Source of the DNA: Clavulina sp. PMI_390
Taxonomy: Eukaryota > Basidiomycota > Agaricomycetes > Cantharellales > Hydnaceae
DNA length: 64,000 bases
NCBI GenBank assembly: GCA_015039315.1
Contig: WIDE01000036.1
Span: 29,289-93,288, forward strand
Reading direction: 5' to 3'
Shown: positions 44,137 to 57,500 of the stretch, piece by piece
Layout of the letters: each line of letters begins with the position of its first letter
How positions within the stretch are numbered: position 1 is the first letter of the stretch
Notes under the pieces: model-generated
What the model was told of the DNA's origin: nothing
Seen by the model: the letters and a program-made list of their open reading frames with translations, nothing else
Databases searched by the model: none
Translations under genes and position numbers: made by a program

Positions 44137-46673
44137 ATGAGGATTCTGACGTGGAATATCGTAAGCTTATGTCGATTTTGAGACTAAAGTGGTACTAATA
44201 TCCGCTCCACAGAATGGAATACGGACGTTGCCGCACTACCATCCGTGAGTGACTCGAACTTCGGAAAGGCGCGGGCCGCTCGTGCAAACCGACCCACGAC
44301 TTTGGATAGATGGAGCCAGCTCAAGACCTGCGAGAATATTCTCCCGGAGCTTAATGCCGATGTGATCTGTTTCCAAGGTCTCGTATTTTTCTGAGCCCTG
44401 ACTAATAGTCTCGCTGACTTGATTTACCCCACACCATGTTCAGAGATGAAGTCATCTCGCAAGGATCTCGATCAGCAAACTGCCGTTCCATCGCCTTATG
44501 ATTCCTTCTTCTCCTTCCCCAAGACTAAAGGAGGGTACTCCGGTGTTGCGGTCTATACCAACCCGTCATCCGCCATCGCTTCAAAGGCAGAGGAAGGCCT
44601 CACCGGAATCATGCAACCCAAGCCGCCCTTGACTCCTCTAGAGCGCGTATCCTCATCTTCACTGTCTTATCCACGCGCGGAAGACCTTCCTCTCCTCTCC
44701 GACGACGAAAACGGAGTTCCCGCACCAAGAGATCTGAATGAGCTGGACAGTGAAGGACGCGCTCTCGTACTAGACTTTGGATTGTTCGTGCTCATCAACA
44801 CGTACTGTCCTAACGACGCGTCTGATGCCCGAATGATATTCAAGATGAACTATCATTTCATGCTTGAAGCGCGGGTCAAGGCGCTCATCGATGAAGGCAG
44901 GGAGGTTATGGTGGTGGGCGACATCAACGTCGTTTCGGCGCTCATTGACCACGCCGAAGGAAATCTAGAAAGTAGAAAGGCGGGGTTTTTAGATGCACCT
45001 CATCGTAGATGGTTTAGAGCATGGCTGGAAGAAGGTGGCGGTCCAATGATTGATATAGTGAGGAGGTTCTGGCCAGATCGAGAGGGCATGTATACTTGTG
45101 AGTAGGCAGTCACTCTGAGACTTTATTGCTGTCTATTACTCCCAAACCCCACTCAATGGTTTCTGTCAACTTTTGCCAGGCTGGAACACAAAGTTAAACG
45201 CTCGGGAGTCGAACTATGGAGCTCGTATTGATTATATACTAGTTACGCGAGGACTCCTTCCCTGGATCAAACATGGGGATATTCAACCCTCTATTCGTGG
45301 GTCAGACCACTGTCCGGTGTACGTGGACTTGCACGATGAAATCACTTTCCCCGACGGCCAACGCAAGGTCCTGCGAGACGAGATGGGCGGGCGATCCGAC
45401 TTGGGGTCCGAAGGCACTACTCCCGACACAGCCCGCATCGCCGCTAAGTTCTGGGATGAGTACTCCGGCAAACAAACATTGCTGTCGTCGTTCTTTGGGC
45501 AGGGCGGCATGAAACCTAAGCCCACAGTGCGAATTCATTCGCACTCATCGTCGACAAAGGCAACGAGTTCCATTTCAAGTCCCGCTCCGGCTCCTGAGCC
45601 TACGCCTACCTTGTCCACAGACCCTGTCGATGACCCGCAGCCTTCCCTTTCATCAGCATCATCCCCTCCATCGCCCACTGCTCCTGATGAAGGTGACAAC
45701 TTACTGGGAGATGCAAGCATCATGAAGCCCTCCCCTCCCACTACCACCCCCACGCCGTCATCCAGTGTAGCAGAGGCGCAAGAGCCATCCTCTTTGGTTA
45801 CCGACTCTTTCTCACTCAAGCGGAAGCGTTCAACCTCCGAAGCTACCAGTATCCCTACCTTTTCTCAGCTTTCTCAGTCCTCTTCGGCCACAAAACCAAA
45901 GCCTTCTTCCACAACTGCCCCTTCAAAAAAGACCAGATCCTCCCAAGACTCTGCGTCCTCCGCCAAGGGAAAGAAGCAGGCCAGCTCATCGACACCCAAA
46001 TCAGGTAGCCAATCCAAGCTTTCGGCATTCTTCACAACTCCAACACCTGCGACAGGGAAGAAAAAAGGGGGAAAGCTCCCTGAGAAGGAGGCCGTTGTTT
46101 TATCAGACGATTCCGATAGTGGGGACGCTGCTCAAAGTGCAAAGTCTCCGGACGAAGAGATGGACCTCGATCGTGATCATGACAAGCAAGTCGATGACGA
46201 CTATGCATACGCGCTCTCCCTTGCCGAGGCGGATGAAGAATTCCTCCAGGGGCAGAGCTCGCAGTCACAATCATCATCAATTTCCTCTTCATCCCCTACC
46301 GTTTCGAAAAAGGACGCCCAGGCCGTATGGTCTAAGCTCACTGCCCCTCTTGTTGCTCCTCGTTGCACAGTGCACAACGAGCCGGCAAAACAATACACCG
46401 TTAACAAACCTGGCCCCAATAAAGGGAAGGTGTTCTTCCTCTGTTCTCGGTAAGCAATCACCATCGACGCTGGTAATGAACTCGTGGAGCTCATGCATAC
46501 TTTTTTTTTGGATATTTTTCTCGCGTGCTTTCCGCAGACCGGTAGGCCCTGGCTATGATGCAGGGCGCTCGATTAGGCTCCGTGAGGAGGTTGACGTTCG
46601 TTACAAATGTGATTTCTTCAAGTGGGCATCCGATGTCCGAAAGCAGCAGCTGCAGCGAGAGAAAGCAACGTAA
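44137..46673 (+). CDS. class II AP endonuclease APN2/APEX2 with PIP boxes and zf-GRF
   Basis: Exons 44137-44160, 44213-44244, 44310-44377, 44444-45097, 45180-46449, 46538-46673; 727 residues. Exonuclease III fold motifs in order: LTWNI-NGIRTLP, CFQEMK (catalytic Glu), YSGVAVYT, MVVGDINVV, GARIDYIL, RGSDHCPVY (catalytic Asp-His). Behind it lie a Ser/Pro/Thr-rich linker, two PCNA-binding-like motifs (QTLLSSFF and QSKLSAFF), and a C-terminal zf-GRF from CTVHNEPAKQY to DFFKW. Role in the family: nuclear repair of abasic sites and 3' blocked ends, 3'-5' exonuclease tied to PCNA. The tiny first exons of 24 and 32 bases are placed from motif continuity. Confidence 0.9.
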
Positions 46674-46845
46674 CCTACGAGCTGAAACGAATTATCTTGG
46701 AACATAACTCTCAGCTATTCTACTACTCTACTAGTCAATTGTATCTACTTGTTCCGCGGACACATTCTGATTGCGGCGCTTCTAAGTGTCAGAAGGCTTC
46801 GGTGCCGAAAACAGGGCTTGGACAGTTTATCACAACCCGCCCAAC

Positions 46846-48193
46846 ATGTCAATCACTCTGGATCCTACGGAAATGCGCTATGTCTTGGAGCTTGTCTTAG
46901 AAGAGAATGCCCAACTGCGAGCAAAGCTGATGCAGCGTGTGAGTTCACCCAAGAGTGATGCCTTCTGCACTTCTAAACTCCTGGTGCTCGACCACCTGTT
47001 GCACAATGTAGACGATTTCCACATCCTTGGAAGGTCCAGAAGCACTTATCGAAGTGATCTTCTTCCTTTGGGACCCCTTTATCTCCCACAACTTACGGTC
47101 CACCTATTTGTAGTCAACCTCTAGTTCCCGAAAACGACCATTAGATACCGAGGACGGTGATGAGGACCATGTGGCGCTGGCGATCCCAAAAACTTTTAAG
47201 AAGCTCAAGTCTGGTGAGTAGTTCAGTATTGATCTAAGGATGTATCTCATCAGGTTCGTCGACTAATATATAACACTTTACCCATCAGATATGCCCTTGA
47301 TTGATCCAGCTCTTGCTCACTTTGAACCTGCGCCACGGACGACTCAGGTGCGCCTTCCATGATTATGGAAGCTATATTACCTCAAACGTTTGTCCATTAC
47401 TTCCTTCTGAACTGATAATGCTTCACCAGATCGATTTGGGAGCTGACCAGGGCTGGCCCACCTCGACGGCAGAGTCACGGAAACAATACCAAGCTGACGA
47501 TGCGTCCGGCGCTCATGCAATAGCCGCGTCACTTCTGACCTCCCCTGACGGCGATGCACCCTTCCGCGCCCTCCCATGCCCTAGTTTCACTTGGAAAATG
47601 ATTATCGACCAAATGAACACTGGTTTTTTCCAATCAATGACACGGAAGCAAACGGGGAAATCTACCGATGATCCATAGTGAGTCTGACGTGGCCTCTCCA
47701 ATGCTATTTTTTCGAAGGCCAAAGCTTGCAATATCTCCATATCCAGTGCTTTCCCAACCAAGAAGAAGGGGAGACTGAATTTTCTATTGTTTCGCCATGA
47801 AGATCTAGTTTTTGCCACCAAATTCGGGCATAGTGCATTCACCGTGCATGCCGATAATGCTAGCAGGATTCCACTGCGAAAAGCTAAAGACACGATCGCG
47901 ATTCTGACAGTTGATATATCGAAAAACGCATGGCATTATATCGGCGTGTTCAAGCAGCAGAGGCACATCGATGTTCGCTTCACGGTATGTCCCATCTCTC
48001 CTGAAAAGCTTTGGAGAGACCTTATCTGTCACTATTCTGTCAATGATCGTGATCATACTAGGATACTCTGGCAAGGCGGATCTCAGGATATGGTGCCGTC
48101 GATGAATATCCGCTACTTGGGGATAGGTTAGAGGAATATTTTGCTTCCTCGGGCGGGCAACAACCGAATAGAGGCAAGAAAAATAAAAAGTAG
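46846..48193 (+). CDS. family A protein, copy A3 (intact)
   Basis: Exons 46846-46938, 47012-47053, 47114-47213, 47289-47347, 47430-47677, 47747-47984, 48062-48193; 303 residues. The second exon is small and least certain. The N-terminus MSITLDPTEMRYVLELVLEE is a short amphipathic coil as in A1, A2 and A4. The middle is variable and Ser/acidic. The C-terminal domain shows PSFTWKMIIDQ, LLFRHEDLVFATKFGHSAF, TIAILTVD, WHYIGVFKQQ and GYGAVDEYPLLGDRLEEYF, aligning with A1 and A2. The tail is basic (GKKNKK). No signal peptide or membrane segment; a basic KKLK patch could aid nuclear entry. Function unknown. The most complete family A model in the window. Confidence 0.75.
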
Positions 48194-48906
48194 GATTACA
48201 GCGTGTATATCGATTGAGCCTAATGTCAATATCTCTCACCGAGTACATAGCTCCAAAGCCCGATGCGCATTTTATCTCTTGTTTGAGTCGAGCTCCCTCC
48301 CTCTGCTATTAACATCTATGATTTTATCTCATTGTGACCTTCACTCCAAATGGCTGCGCAATGGTGGATTTTTCTCTCCCTGAAGATACTTCCATCAGCT
48401 TGTATGGCACATAAATGCACAGTTTCATTGCTCCTAATAATCACTGCATCCTGAGATAGGAGTCAAGCCTTGGCTCTTCACATACACGACTCGCCGCATA
48501 CAAACGTCGCCGTCTTCCCGTGATCCAGGGAATGAACTAAATAAGAGCCGAGGAAATACGGTACAAAAGGCTACCACTATTACCATTGGCACTACTCCTG
48601 GATGTTTCTGGCTTGAGTTACTAAGAACGAGCCCATTTTCTGGTTCAATCTTACATCTTCTTCGGGGAAGCTTAGACTCGCAGGCACCACGTCAGCGAAA
48701 CATATGCTGACCCGACACACAGAAAACATGTTGTGCTACAAGTCCCTTCCTTCCTACGTTTACATATATAGAAATTAGCTGTTTCCTGTCCCACTTCATA
48801 CGTGACACGTGTATTGAATGGCAATTTAGGTTGTGGCGCTTCTGGCATGCACCTCGGTACCGACTCGCAGCTCGAAGCCTCCACTACAACCCGCTACTCG
48901 TCCGCA
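48194..48906. other. intergenic
   Basis: 713 bases between A3 and A4, no supported feature. Confidence 0.5.
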
Positions 48907-50872
48907 ATGTCTATCACCCTTGATCGCGATGAAGCACGATACTTCCTTAATCTGGCGATGCGGGAGAATCTTCAGCTTGAAGGAAGGCTAAGGGACATCC
49001 ATGTATGTTCTAATATGGTCTTGTTCGCCCACTACTAGCAAATCTAAACGCTCAACAATCCATCAATTGGTCTAAGTATGCAAGAGAGACATCTTACGAA
49101 CCTCAGATGTCTCGCTTCTCCCCATATAGGCCCGAAAGATCTGTTGAGGTGAGAGCCTTTATTTTGGACTTCTCAGTGCGCCTGAATCGCCCGCTCCGAC
49201 AGTATGCCGGAGGTTATAGCTCCCGAAAACGCGCATTTACCATTGAAGACAGTTCCGAAGATGATGCAGCTACAAGTTACCTTGATCGTCCCTTCAGTAA
49301 CAGCACCAAACGATTCAAGTTTGGTGAGTGGGTCCGTGTTGGTCTGAGGGTATACCTCTACTTTATGGACTCATTCGATCAAATTTCGCGACCTGCGGCG
49401 GCGGGAATAGACACGCAGCACTACACAAGATATCCCCTCCAAACGAGCTATTCACGACAGCCATCTCAGGTGTGTTGTAGCGCATTGGGGTAGGTACACA
49501 TCCTATGTTCCTAAATCATCTTTCACTATAGTCTCGGACAGTGAGTGTTACAATTCTGTCATGCCAATGCGTGAATGACTGTGTAACTCTGAGATGTACC
49601 TCAAGCTGGCCAACCCAGCGACGCCTCGAGCCTCCTCGAGGCGTCACCCTGGCTCATCACGCTCAATAGTACGTCTATGTTTACGACATACATACCTATG
49701 ATGCCACAGCTTTAATACAATCCCCTGGCAGGAACCTCTCTTGACCCATCCATACACCACGCCCACGGCATCTACTTCTTCATTTGTACCTCGAGCATCA
49801 AAGGTCAGAGTCTCGTGCATTGCTACTTTCATCTTCAGACTCAATGCCGCCTGGTTCGCAGGAAGAGAGGGTAAAATCTATTCATCTGAAAGCGGCCCGA
49901 ATTTTGGTCGATCTTCGACCACCAATGCCAACAACTTTGAGGGTCTCGATACCCATTGACATTCCTCATGCCTCCGGCCGAAAATCCGACTCGACCTTTT
50001 TCAGTAATTTCAAAGTTTTTGCGAGAACGCGAAACCCTAGCGCTGACGAGATTGAGTACGCAAGTTCCGAAAGCGACGTAAGTGTACCTCCGCACTGCGC
50101 GAAAATGAAACTCAGTGCACTCTTGTTTTGTAACTAGTTCAACTACTCTCGAAATATCAACGCGCGATTTTTTGTTTACAAACGCAATGAGATCTTCTGG
50201 TCGCCCTACCAACCTTTTGTGTTCATAAAAAGCTACCGCATGGATACCTTGGGCTATAATCCAAGTAAAGGTGTGCTTATCATCCTCACATATGACGACA
50301 ACACAAAGCAATGGCTTTATCTTGGGGCATTTACGAGACAAAAAATTTTCGATGGGGCGAGTGAGGTAAATTTTTTGACCAATTGTCCCTTTCTGGTGGC
50401 ATTTGACCAAGGTATCATCTCACAGGTGTGCAAGGAGCTGAACATAGGCCACGTCATTGCATATATTCCCTCCGACCACTTCTCATGGGTCAGCGATACA
50501 CTGGCCGAGTTTGTCAAATCTCGCAGGACGCTCAGAGCAATGGAGCCAAAGGTGTCTCCATTCACCTCATAGCCCCTTCCTCAATAACTTAACTCGTCGC
50601 AGGGAAATGCCCTTCCAGCTGCAGTAGCTACAAGCGGCGAAAACTCTTCTACGGACACTGAACCAGAATACCCACAAGTATGGAGATCTTATTCCTGCAA
50701 AACAAGGCATTCCTCCCGAACTAGCACAAGCTCAGACCAGTTTTAGGGATAACTTCCAGCCATCGACGCCCGACCAAAGCAGACGGGGCCGATTCATTGC
50801 AGCATCACAATCCCCTAAACGGCCGCACGCTAAGAATGAATCCGATGCCCACATGAGAGCGGAGTCGTTGCT
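48907..50872 (+). CDS. family A protein, copy A4 (3' end lost in gap)
   Basis: Exons include 48907-49002 (32 codons, MSITLDRDEARYFLNLAMRE), 49107-49148, 49203-49323 and 49411-49469, the last of 59 bases as in A3. Later blocks carry EPLLTHPYTTPTAST, then SMPPGSQEERVKSIHLKAAR, then the conserved domain RNINARFFVYKRNEIFW, GVLIILTYDD, WLYLGAFTRQKIF, and VCKELNIGHVIAYIPSDHF. Unlike A1-A3 it does not stop after this block: a further exon with ENSSTDTEPEYPQ and one with QSRRGRFIAASQSPKR run into the Ns at 50873. The HED of A1/A3 is replaced by KRNE. Function unknown. Confidence 0.62.
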
Positions 50873-51843
50873 NNNNNNNNNNNNNNNNNNNNNNNNNNNN
50901 NNNNNNNNNNNNNNNNNNNNNNNNNNNNNNNNNNNNNNNNNNNNNNNNNNNNNNNNNNNNNNNNNNNNNNNNNNNNNNNNNNNNNNNNNNNNNNNNNNNN
51001 NNNNNNNNNNNNNNNNNNNNNNNNNNNNNNNNNNNNNNNNNNNNNNNNNNNNNNNNNNNNNNNNNNNNNNNNNNNNNNNNNNNNNNNNNNNNNNNNNNNN
51101 NNNNNNNNNNNNNNNNNNNNNNNNNNNNNNNNNNNNNNNNNNNNNNNNNNNNNNNNNNNNNNNNNNNNNNNNNNNNNNNNNNNNNNNNNNNNNNNNNNNN
51201 NNNNNNNNNNNNNNNNNNNNNNNNNNNNNNNNNNNNNNNNNNNNNNNNNNNNNNNNNNNNNNNNNNNNNNNNNNNNNNNNNNNNNNNNNNNNNNNNNNNN
51301 NNNNNNNNNNNNNNNNNNNNNNNNNNNNNNNNNNNNNNNNNNNNNNNNNNNNNNNNNNNNNNNNNNNNNNNNNNNNNNNNNNNNNNNNNNNNNNNNNNNN
51401 NNNNNNNNNNNNNNNNNNNNNNNNNNNNNNNNNNNNNNNNNNNNNNNNNNNNNNNNNNNNNNNNNNNNNNNNNNNNNNNNNNNNNNNNNNNNNNNNNNNN
51501 NNNNNNNNNNNNNNNNNNNNNNNNNNNNNNNNNNNNNNNNNNNNNNNNNNNNNNNNNNNNNNNNNNNNNNNNNNNNNNNNNNNNNNNNNNNNNNNNNNNN
51601 NNNNNNNNNNNNNNNNNNNNNNNNNNNNNNNNNNNNNNNNNNNNNNNNNNNNNNNNNNNNNNNNNNNNNNNNNNNNNNNNNNNNNNNNNNNNNNNNNNNN
51701 NNNNNNNNNNNNNNNNNNNNNNNNNNNNNNNNNNNNNNNNNNNNNNNNNNNNNNNNNNNNNNNNNNNNNNNNNNNNNNNNNNNNNNNNNNNNNNNNNNNN
51801 NNNNNNNNNNNNNNNNNNNNNNNNNNNNNNNNNNNNNNNNNNN
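50873..51843. other. assembly gap (N)
   Basis: 971 unknown bases that remove the end of A4 and the beginning of A5. Frames crossing it are meaningless. Confidence 0.98.
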
Positions 51844-53464
51844 GTCCTGGTCCGGCTCTGCGAGATCAAGGACCTAATTGTATTGGTGCTGATCCATGAG
51901 ACCCAAGCGCCTCAGACAACAGCTTCCAGTGATGACGGGAATTCTCAGGGTCATATAGCGGGTCCGTGGCGTGTTGAAACTTCTACCCACGGATGGGTCC
52001 CTCCCGCGACATCCAGTGATGTGAGCCACCAATCTTCTCTATCGGGGGTTTGTACCGTATTGCTGATCTTTTTACCTCATAAGATGCACATGGACGTCGA
52101 AAACTCCACGAAACGAGCTCGTGAGTCCATTGAGCCCGATACTTCTAGAATGCCAAAACGATTCCGAAGGGGTGATTATGTTGGTGTCCGAACGAGTCTA
52201 TCTTCATGCTATCGCTGACAACAACTTCTGTTCATACCTTTCTCATCAGATTTGATACGACCATTATCATCTTGTGAGGTCCGTCCCGTTCATGCCTCCC
52301 CGCGTATCGTATTCATACTAAACGAAGCATATTCAACCTCATTAGGCAACCGACCCCATAGGCTCCCAAATGCACCCGATACCCATCGACGAAGGCTCGG
52401 AAGAGATCGTAAACGCATCTGTCATTCCTTTCTTGAAGGAGACTCGAGTAGTAAGTCTTGAAATTCGCCATCCATGTTTCCAACGATGACCGTATTCGAG
52501 TCCAATATCACCCCTACTTGCGTAATCGACATATCGAGCGATGATGAAGCTGAGACTCGGGCAAATCCTTCCACTAGTCAAGTGATCAGTTTACTGACGG
52601 ATGAGGAGGAACTAGACCCTCCGCAGGTATGCACATTGGCTCTGGGTTAATCAAAGCGACCATGCATTGAGACATATTTCATGGAGCAGCCCAAACTCAG
52701 ACGCTCGACCCGTGTCACAGCACTCCGGCCGCCTCTGTCTGCCGCCTCTCTTTCAATAAATCCTTCGAATCCTACTGCTTCAGAAGCCCACGCAGAAGCA
52801 TCGTTGGGATTAACTCCCACAGATGATCGTCCAGCCTTCCGTACCCTTTCGCGTCCCGGCTTTCACTGGGGAAATGCTGGCCAGGACCTCAAAGTTAACT
52901 TTCCTCAATATATCAAGACACAAGCCGGTGGCCAGCGCCAAATGTGCGTCAAGCTCCGATGTCACTCTTTGCATCATTGTTGATACTGATCAGCCAAGAT
53001 TTTCCTAGTAAATTTCCGACTAACAGCAAAGGGAAATTCCGACTGCTCCTGTTTTTCCATCATAACCTGTTTTTCCACCCTCGGTGCGGGTATAACGCAT
53101 TCACCGTCCAAGAAAATCATCCAAAAGAATTTCTACAGAAGTCTGTCGACGGAGTTTGTGCTATCTTCACTTTTGATGTGCCCACGGAGAGATGGTACTA
53201 TATAGGCGTTTTCAAACGCTGTGTTGACGCTAATGCTTCTTTCGGAGTATGTGTGTTTTATGCCATGTGTTGAACCTGCGCTCACGTTTAACATTTCGGT
53301 CAACAAATCCCATACAGAAGCACCAAGTCTATGGGTTCAGAGCTGTCCATGATTATCCGTTTCTCGGAGAAAAACTGGAAGAGTACTTTGCATGGACGGA
53401 AGCCGAGCATCGGAACAAGCCAAGTAATGTGCGAGAGCAGGGAGGTCTTCCCCCTGCTCACTAG
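51844..53464 (+). CDS. family A protein, copy A5 (5' end lost in gap; SIM-like motif)
   Basis: Visible blocks: one around 52084 with MHMDVENSTKRARES and KRFRRGDY, one ending in VIDISSDDEAE...LLTDEEELDPPQ, exon 52690-52943 (PKLRRSTRVTALRP...FRTLSRPGFHWGN), exon 52994-53246 (KFRLLLFFHHNLFFHPRCGYNAF, VCAIFTFD, WYYIGVFKRCV) and exon 53318-53464 (VYGFRAVHDYPFLGEKLEEYFAW) ending at TAG. The order is as in A1 and A3. VIDISSDDE at 52522-52548 is a SUMO-interaction-like motif at the place where A1 has VISISSDEDE. The start exon with the N-terminal coil must lie in the gap. Function unknown. Confidence 0.65.
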
Positions 53465-54570
53465 CATCGTTTCGGCATGCCCCTCGATCTCATTATCTTG
53501 TTTTGGCCTGACCTCCAAATGGCTCCCTCATAACCACCTGCCAGAGAACGGTTCAGGTCTACTAGTTCTGTGGCCTGCTGTTTATCGGAAAAGATTCCAC
53601 CAGTTCACTCAGCGAACGCGTCCACAAACACGTCACCCTGATACCGGCCAGATGTTCTCTGACAGGGATGAGCGGGGAGCATCACCCCAGAAAGCAGGGA
53701 AGCTTCCAGCCCTGCATGTAGTCGACACTCGTCCCTCGCTACGGAAAACCCTCCTCCGCGGGTCTAGATTCAATGATGTGTAGTAGGCCGTCCCATAGAC
53801 ATATAGTACCAATGCTATCATAATTTGCTCGAGTCGTGCTTCTGAATGTCCCTGACTGGGCCGACCGATGGGTAACTCTTTTTTTTTCAGCCCAGTCATA
53901 TTCTCCGTAATGGGGAGGATGACCCGTACTACAACGATTTGGAAATCAGGTTATGCGTATGCTGAGTGTTGCACTGATATTCACCGATCCATCGATGGAC
54001 ATAGTTTCCGTGGGCACAAGGCTGGACATGAATATTCTACTTCCCACAGTAACTCCACATCGACGTCGCGTTAAATTTTTGGTTCCTGATCTGCAGTATC
54101 TCGCCGCCCCATCCCGTCCCACAGTTGGATGCATTGGCTGGGGGTCGCATGTGATCAGATTTGAGTGGATGTCGTGGCAGGGCAGGAGCGGTTTTGCCGA
54201 GATAGACACATGGTGGTTTACTATCGTCCATCTATATTAATTAATCTCCCCCAGATTACCCGTATCTTACGACTCCAACTCCCTCCCACGAAAAACGGAA
54301 GAGGAGGAGTTACATGGTGATAAGACCATTGCCTGCTAGAAAATGGGCTTATGGCGAAGGGCGAAATTCCCGTGAAACGAAATCAATTATGGGAGGATCA
54401 GGATGAGTGATATTCAATTGCACTTCAATTTGGGAAGAATGAATGAGCGTGCGCGAATAAATGTCGGATCGACCACAACAAGGCCAAACATCAGTCTCAG
54501 CCCACTTTCGCTCTCTCTTCCTCCACGTTCATTACAACAGCTTGTCGAGATGTCGACTGCACGGTCAGCG
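53465..54570. other. intergenic, unresolved
   Basis: About 1.1 kb. Open frames at 53331-53783 and 53953-54240 overlap the end of A5 or have no relative. A T-run at 53880 and no clear promoter motif. The last 180 bases are the pyrimidine-rich leader of the BAR-SH3 gene. Confidence 0.45.
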
Positions 54571-57500
54571 ATGGCGAGCAAGCAGGCACGTATTCCGATA
54601 CTCAATATTCTAAGCAATTGCTCACTCGCAGCTCCCGCTCAGATTGGGAAACTCAGGCAGAGGGTGGGCGAGATCGTTGGGTTGGGAAGTAAGACCAACG
54701 CTACTGACGCGTTCAAAGTTTGTGTTCAACCTCTCGGTGCAAAACGCGATACTCAGGTACTTTGCGATAACCTAGGAACTAGAAGCGGAGGTGCAGATGC
54801 GAGGTGCTGGGTGCGTCGTTACCGCTATTGTTCATTGTTCCCTTGCTCATGGCTTCTCTATCACGTTCTATAGCATGGAACGGTACTTCTGGGCTCCTAT
54901 AAATCATAAGTATCTGGGTTCTAACCATGCTTCGATAGACTTCGCATTCAAACCGACGCATACATCAAGAATCTCCAGACCACGGACACCCTCGAGTCAG
55001 GTGCTGACCCTGCCAATGAACGTCGCAATAGCAAATACGTCCCTTGCGAAGCGCTTGGGACTGTCATGATGGATGTTGGTGATCAGTATCTTGATTACGA
55101 GTCTGAGTCCGTGTATGGTGAGTGTTCCGGGCCGTTGATGTCGGGCAGCCACAGTTGTGCCCGCCGTGCCGGCGCCGCGACGGGCTCGGACGGCGGCCGA
55201 TTGGGCTGCTCCCCTTGACAGCGAAGTTTTGAGTGTCCTGCTGAATAAGCTTGATTGATTGTCTTTCTCTTTTGTTTCCGCGCACAGGCCAATCGCTCCG
55301 AAACCTTGGTCGTGTTCATGTCAAAATCGCTACTTTGCAAGAGGAGTACACCGAGGCGCTGCAGTTCGACTATATGAACAAGCTGCAGGATGGCCTCGAG
55401 GCGATCAAGGAGTACCAAGCCGCTCGCAAGAAGCTGGAATCTCGTCGGTAAGTTTCGTGATGCCATCTCGCTGCGTATCATCGTCGACCTTGACCCTGAC
55501 AATTTTGGGCGCTAGGCTCGCATTGGACTCCCAAGCTGCTAAACTTGCCCGGGCCAAAAAGGAAAAAGAAAAAATTGACGCGCAGGACGAGCTCGATACT
55601 GCCCAACATCGCTAGTATGTGCTTTCTCTCCCCTGTTTGGAATTGATCAGATGGTTGATCTGGTCTATTATGATTTAGCGATGAGATGCAAGAAGAGGTC
55701 GAAGATCGAATGTTATCTATCAAGAAACGCGAAGGGGACCAATTCTCTGAACTCACCGAATTCCTCGACATTGAGATTGCATATGCTGCTGCATATCACA
55801 ATCAACTAATGGCTCTCAAAAACGAATGGCCTCATGCGTACGTCGTGCACATGTATATCCCTCTTACTCTTGCTAACCCATCTACTATTCTCAGTGACGC
55901 GGCCAATATACCCAGCCTCACCCACCGCCGCTCTACCTATGCGTCTCGTCCCACGACTCCCAATCCTGTCCTGGAATCACCCTCTCCCACTCGCCCTACC
56001 TTCAGAAACCCCCTCACTCCTGGTCGGGATCGTGCTGCTAGAGCCTCCGAGGATGTGTCATACGAGTTCCCCTCGCGGGGCGGGAGAAAACGAGCGAGCA
56101 CCACGTCGACGCCTGTTGCCGCTACTCCTAAACAGAAAGAAAAAGAGCCCAAGAAGAGCAGCGATGCTATCCTTGCTGGTTCCAAGCAGCAGGTCAGCGA
56201 AGCAGCTGGTGGCGTCAAGGGCTGGTTCTCGCGCAGCCTGAGCAAAAAGAACTTCCAGACACTGGATGACGATGAGGAGGCGAACCAATCTGGAGCTGCC
56301 CATTCACGAAAGAAGTCTTTCGGCCGTCCGAGAAACTCTTCTTTCTCAAATGGGCCTGCCCTGAACCTTCATCCTTCGCAAGATTCAGCTCGTACCACAT
56401 CTTCATCCATGTTGTCGTCTGAAGCTGAAGACTATAACGACGCCAATCACCCTCCATCTCCATCCGCCTTCCTCCGCATGCACAAGCCTTCTCACAGACC
56501 TGCTGTGCGACGCGCCTCCGTTGCCTTCCGCCCGCCAGGACTCCTCCGTGTTCGCGCACTATACTCTCTCTTGAACGTCGCGCCAGACGAACTCGCATTC
56601 CACGCTGGTGATCTTATGACTGTTCTTGACGAGCAGTGGATCCCGCGCGATTCGGATGACCTATGGGTTCGCGCCGATCGTGATGGCCTTGTAGGGCTCA
56701 TTCCTATGAACTACTGCGAGGTGGTGGAGGAGAGCGAGGCTGAAGAGTACGAGCGCTCTGGCAGTGGGCTGAGCAACTATGAAACTGGTCCTGGGATCGC
56801 GGGATATAACCCTGCGTTTGCGGGTGTGAGGCGAAGGTCCACGAAGAAGAGTATGGCGAGCACAATAGCGTCGACTGTTGCTTCTGGATCCGTGTCGACT
56901 CGGTCGTCGAGTAGGCGCGGAGAAGGTGAAAGCAGTGCAACGTCTTTGGAGTCTACGGAGCAGGAATTCGATGACGAGGAATACGACGGCGATTCACCGA
57001 AGCACTCACTTGTTCGTCGTGAAGGTCCAACTGATGCGACTCCCCATGCGTCAGCTTTCAAGGAGCACGGGCGAAAATCGAGTCGTAGCCGTATTGCGCC
57101 AGGCTCTCGTCGTGATGATGACGACTCTGCCTACCTCCCACCGTCCCGTCCCTCTTTGACTGCTCGTCCCCCCACCACTGGAGAACCAGGAGCGGGCGCT
57201 CGCAACTCTCGCTACGAATATGAGTACGATTCTGATGAGGATGTGGGACGCATGTTTGGAGAGTCATCCGCTGGACCTGTCAATGGTGGTGCTCGTCGTA
57301 GTGTTGGTGACTTGACTAGTTCTCGGGCCGAAGCTGCGGCCCCAGTCACCCATGCCAGTTCGCGCGTTCGATCTGAGAGCGCCTCGGTGCCGAACCTTGC
57401 ACACACTCCATTCACTGCAGCCGCTGCAGCAAAGGCTCCTGCTCCACCTCCGGTCCGTTCGCGCAGTATCAGCGCAGCTCCTCGACCGCCCCCGCCTCCC

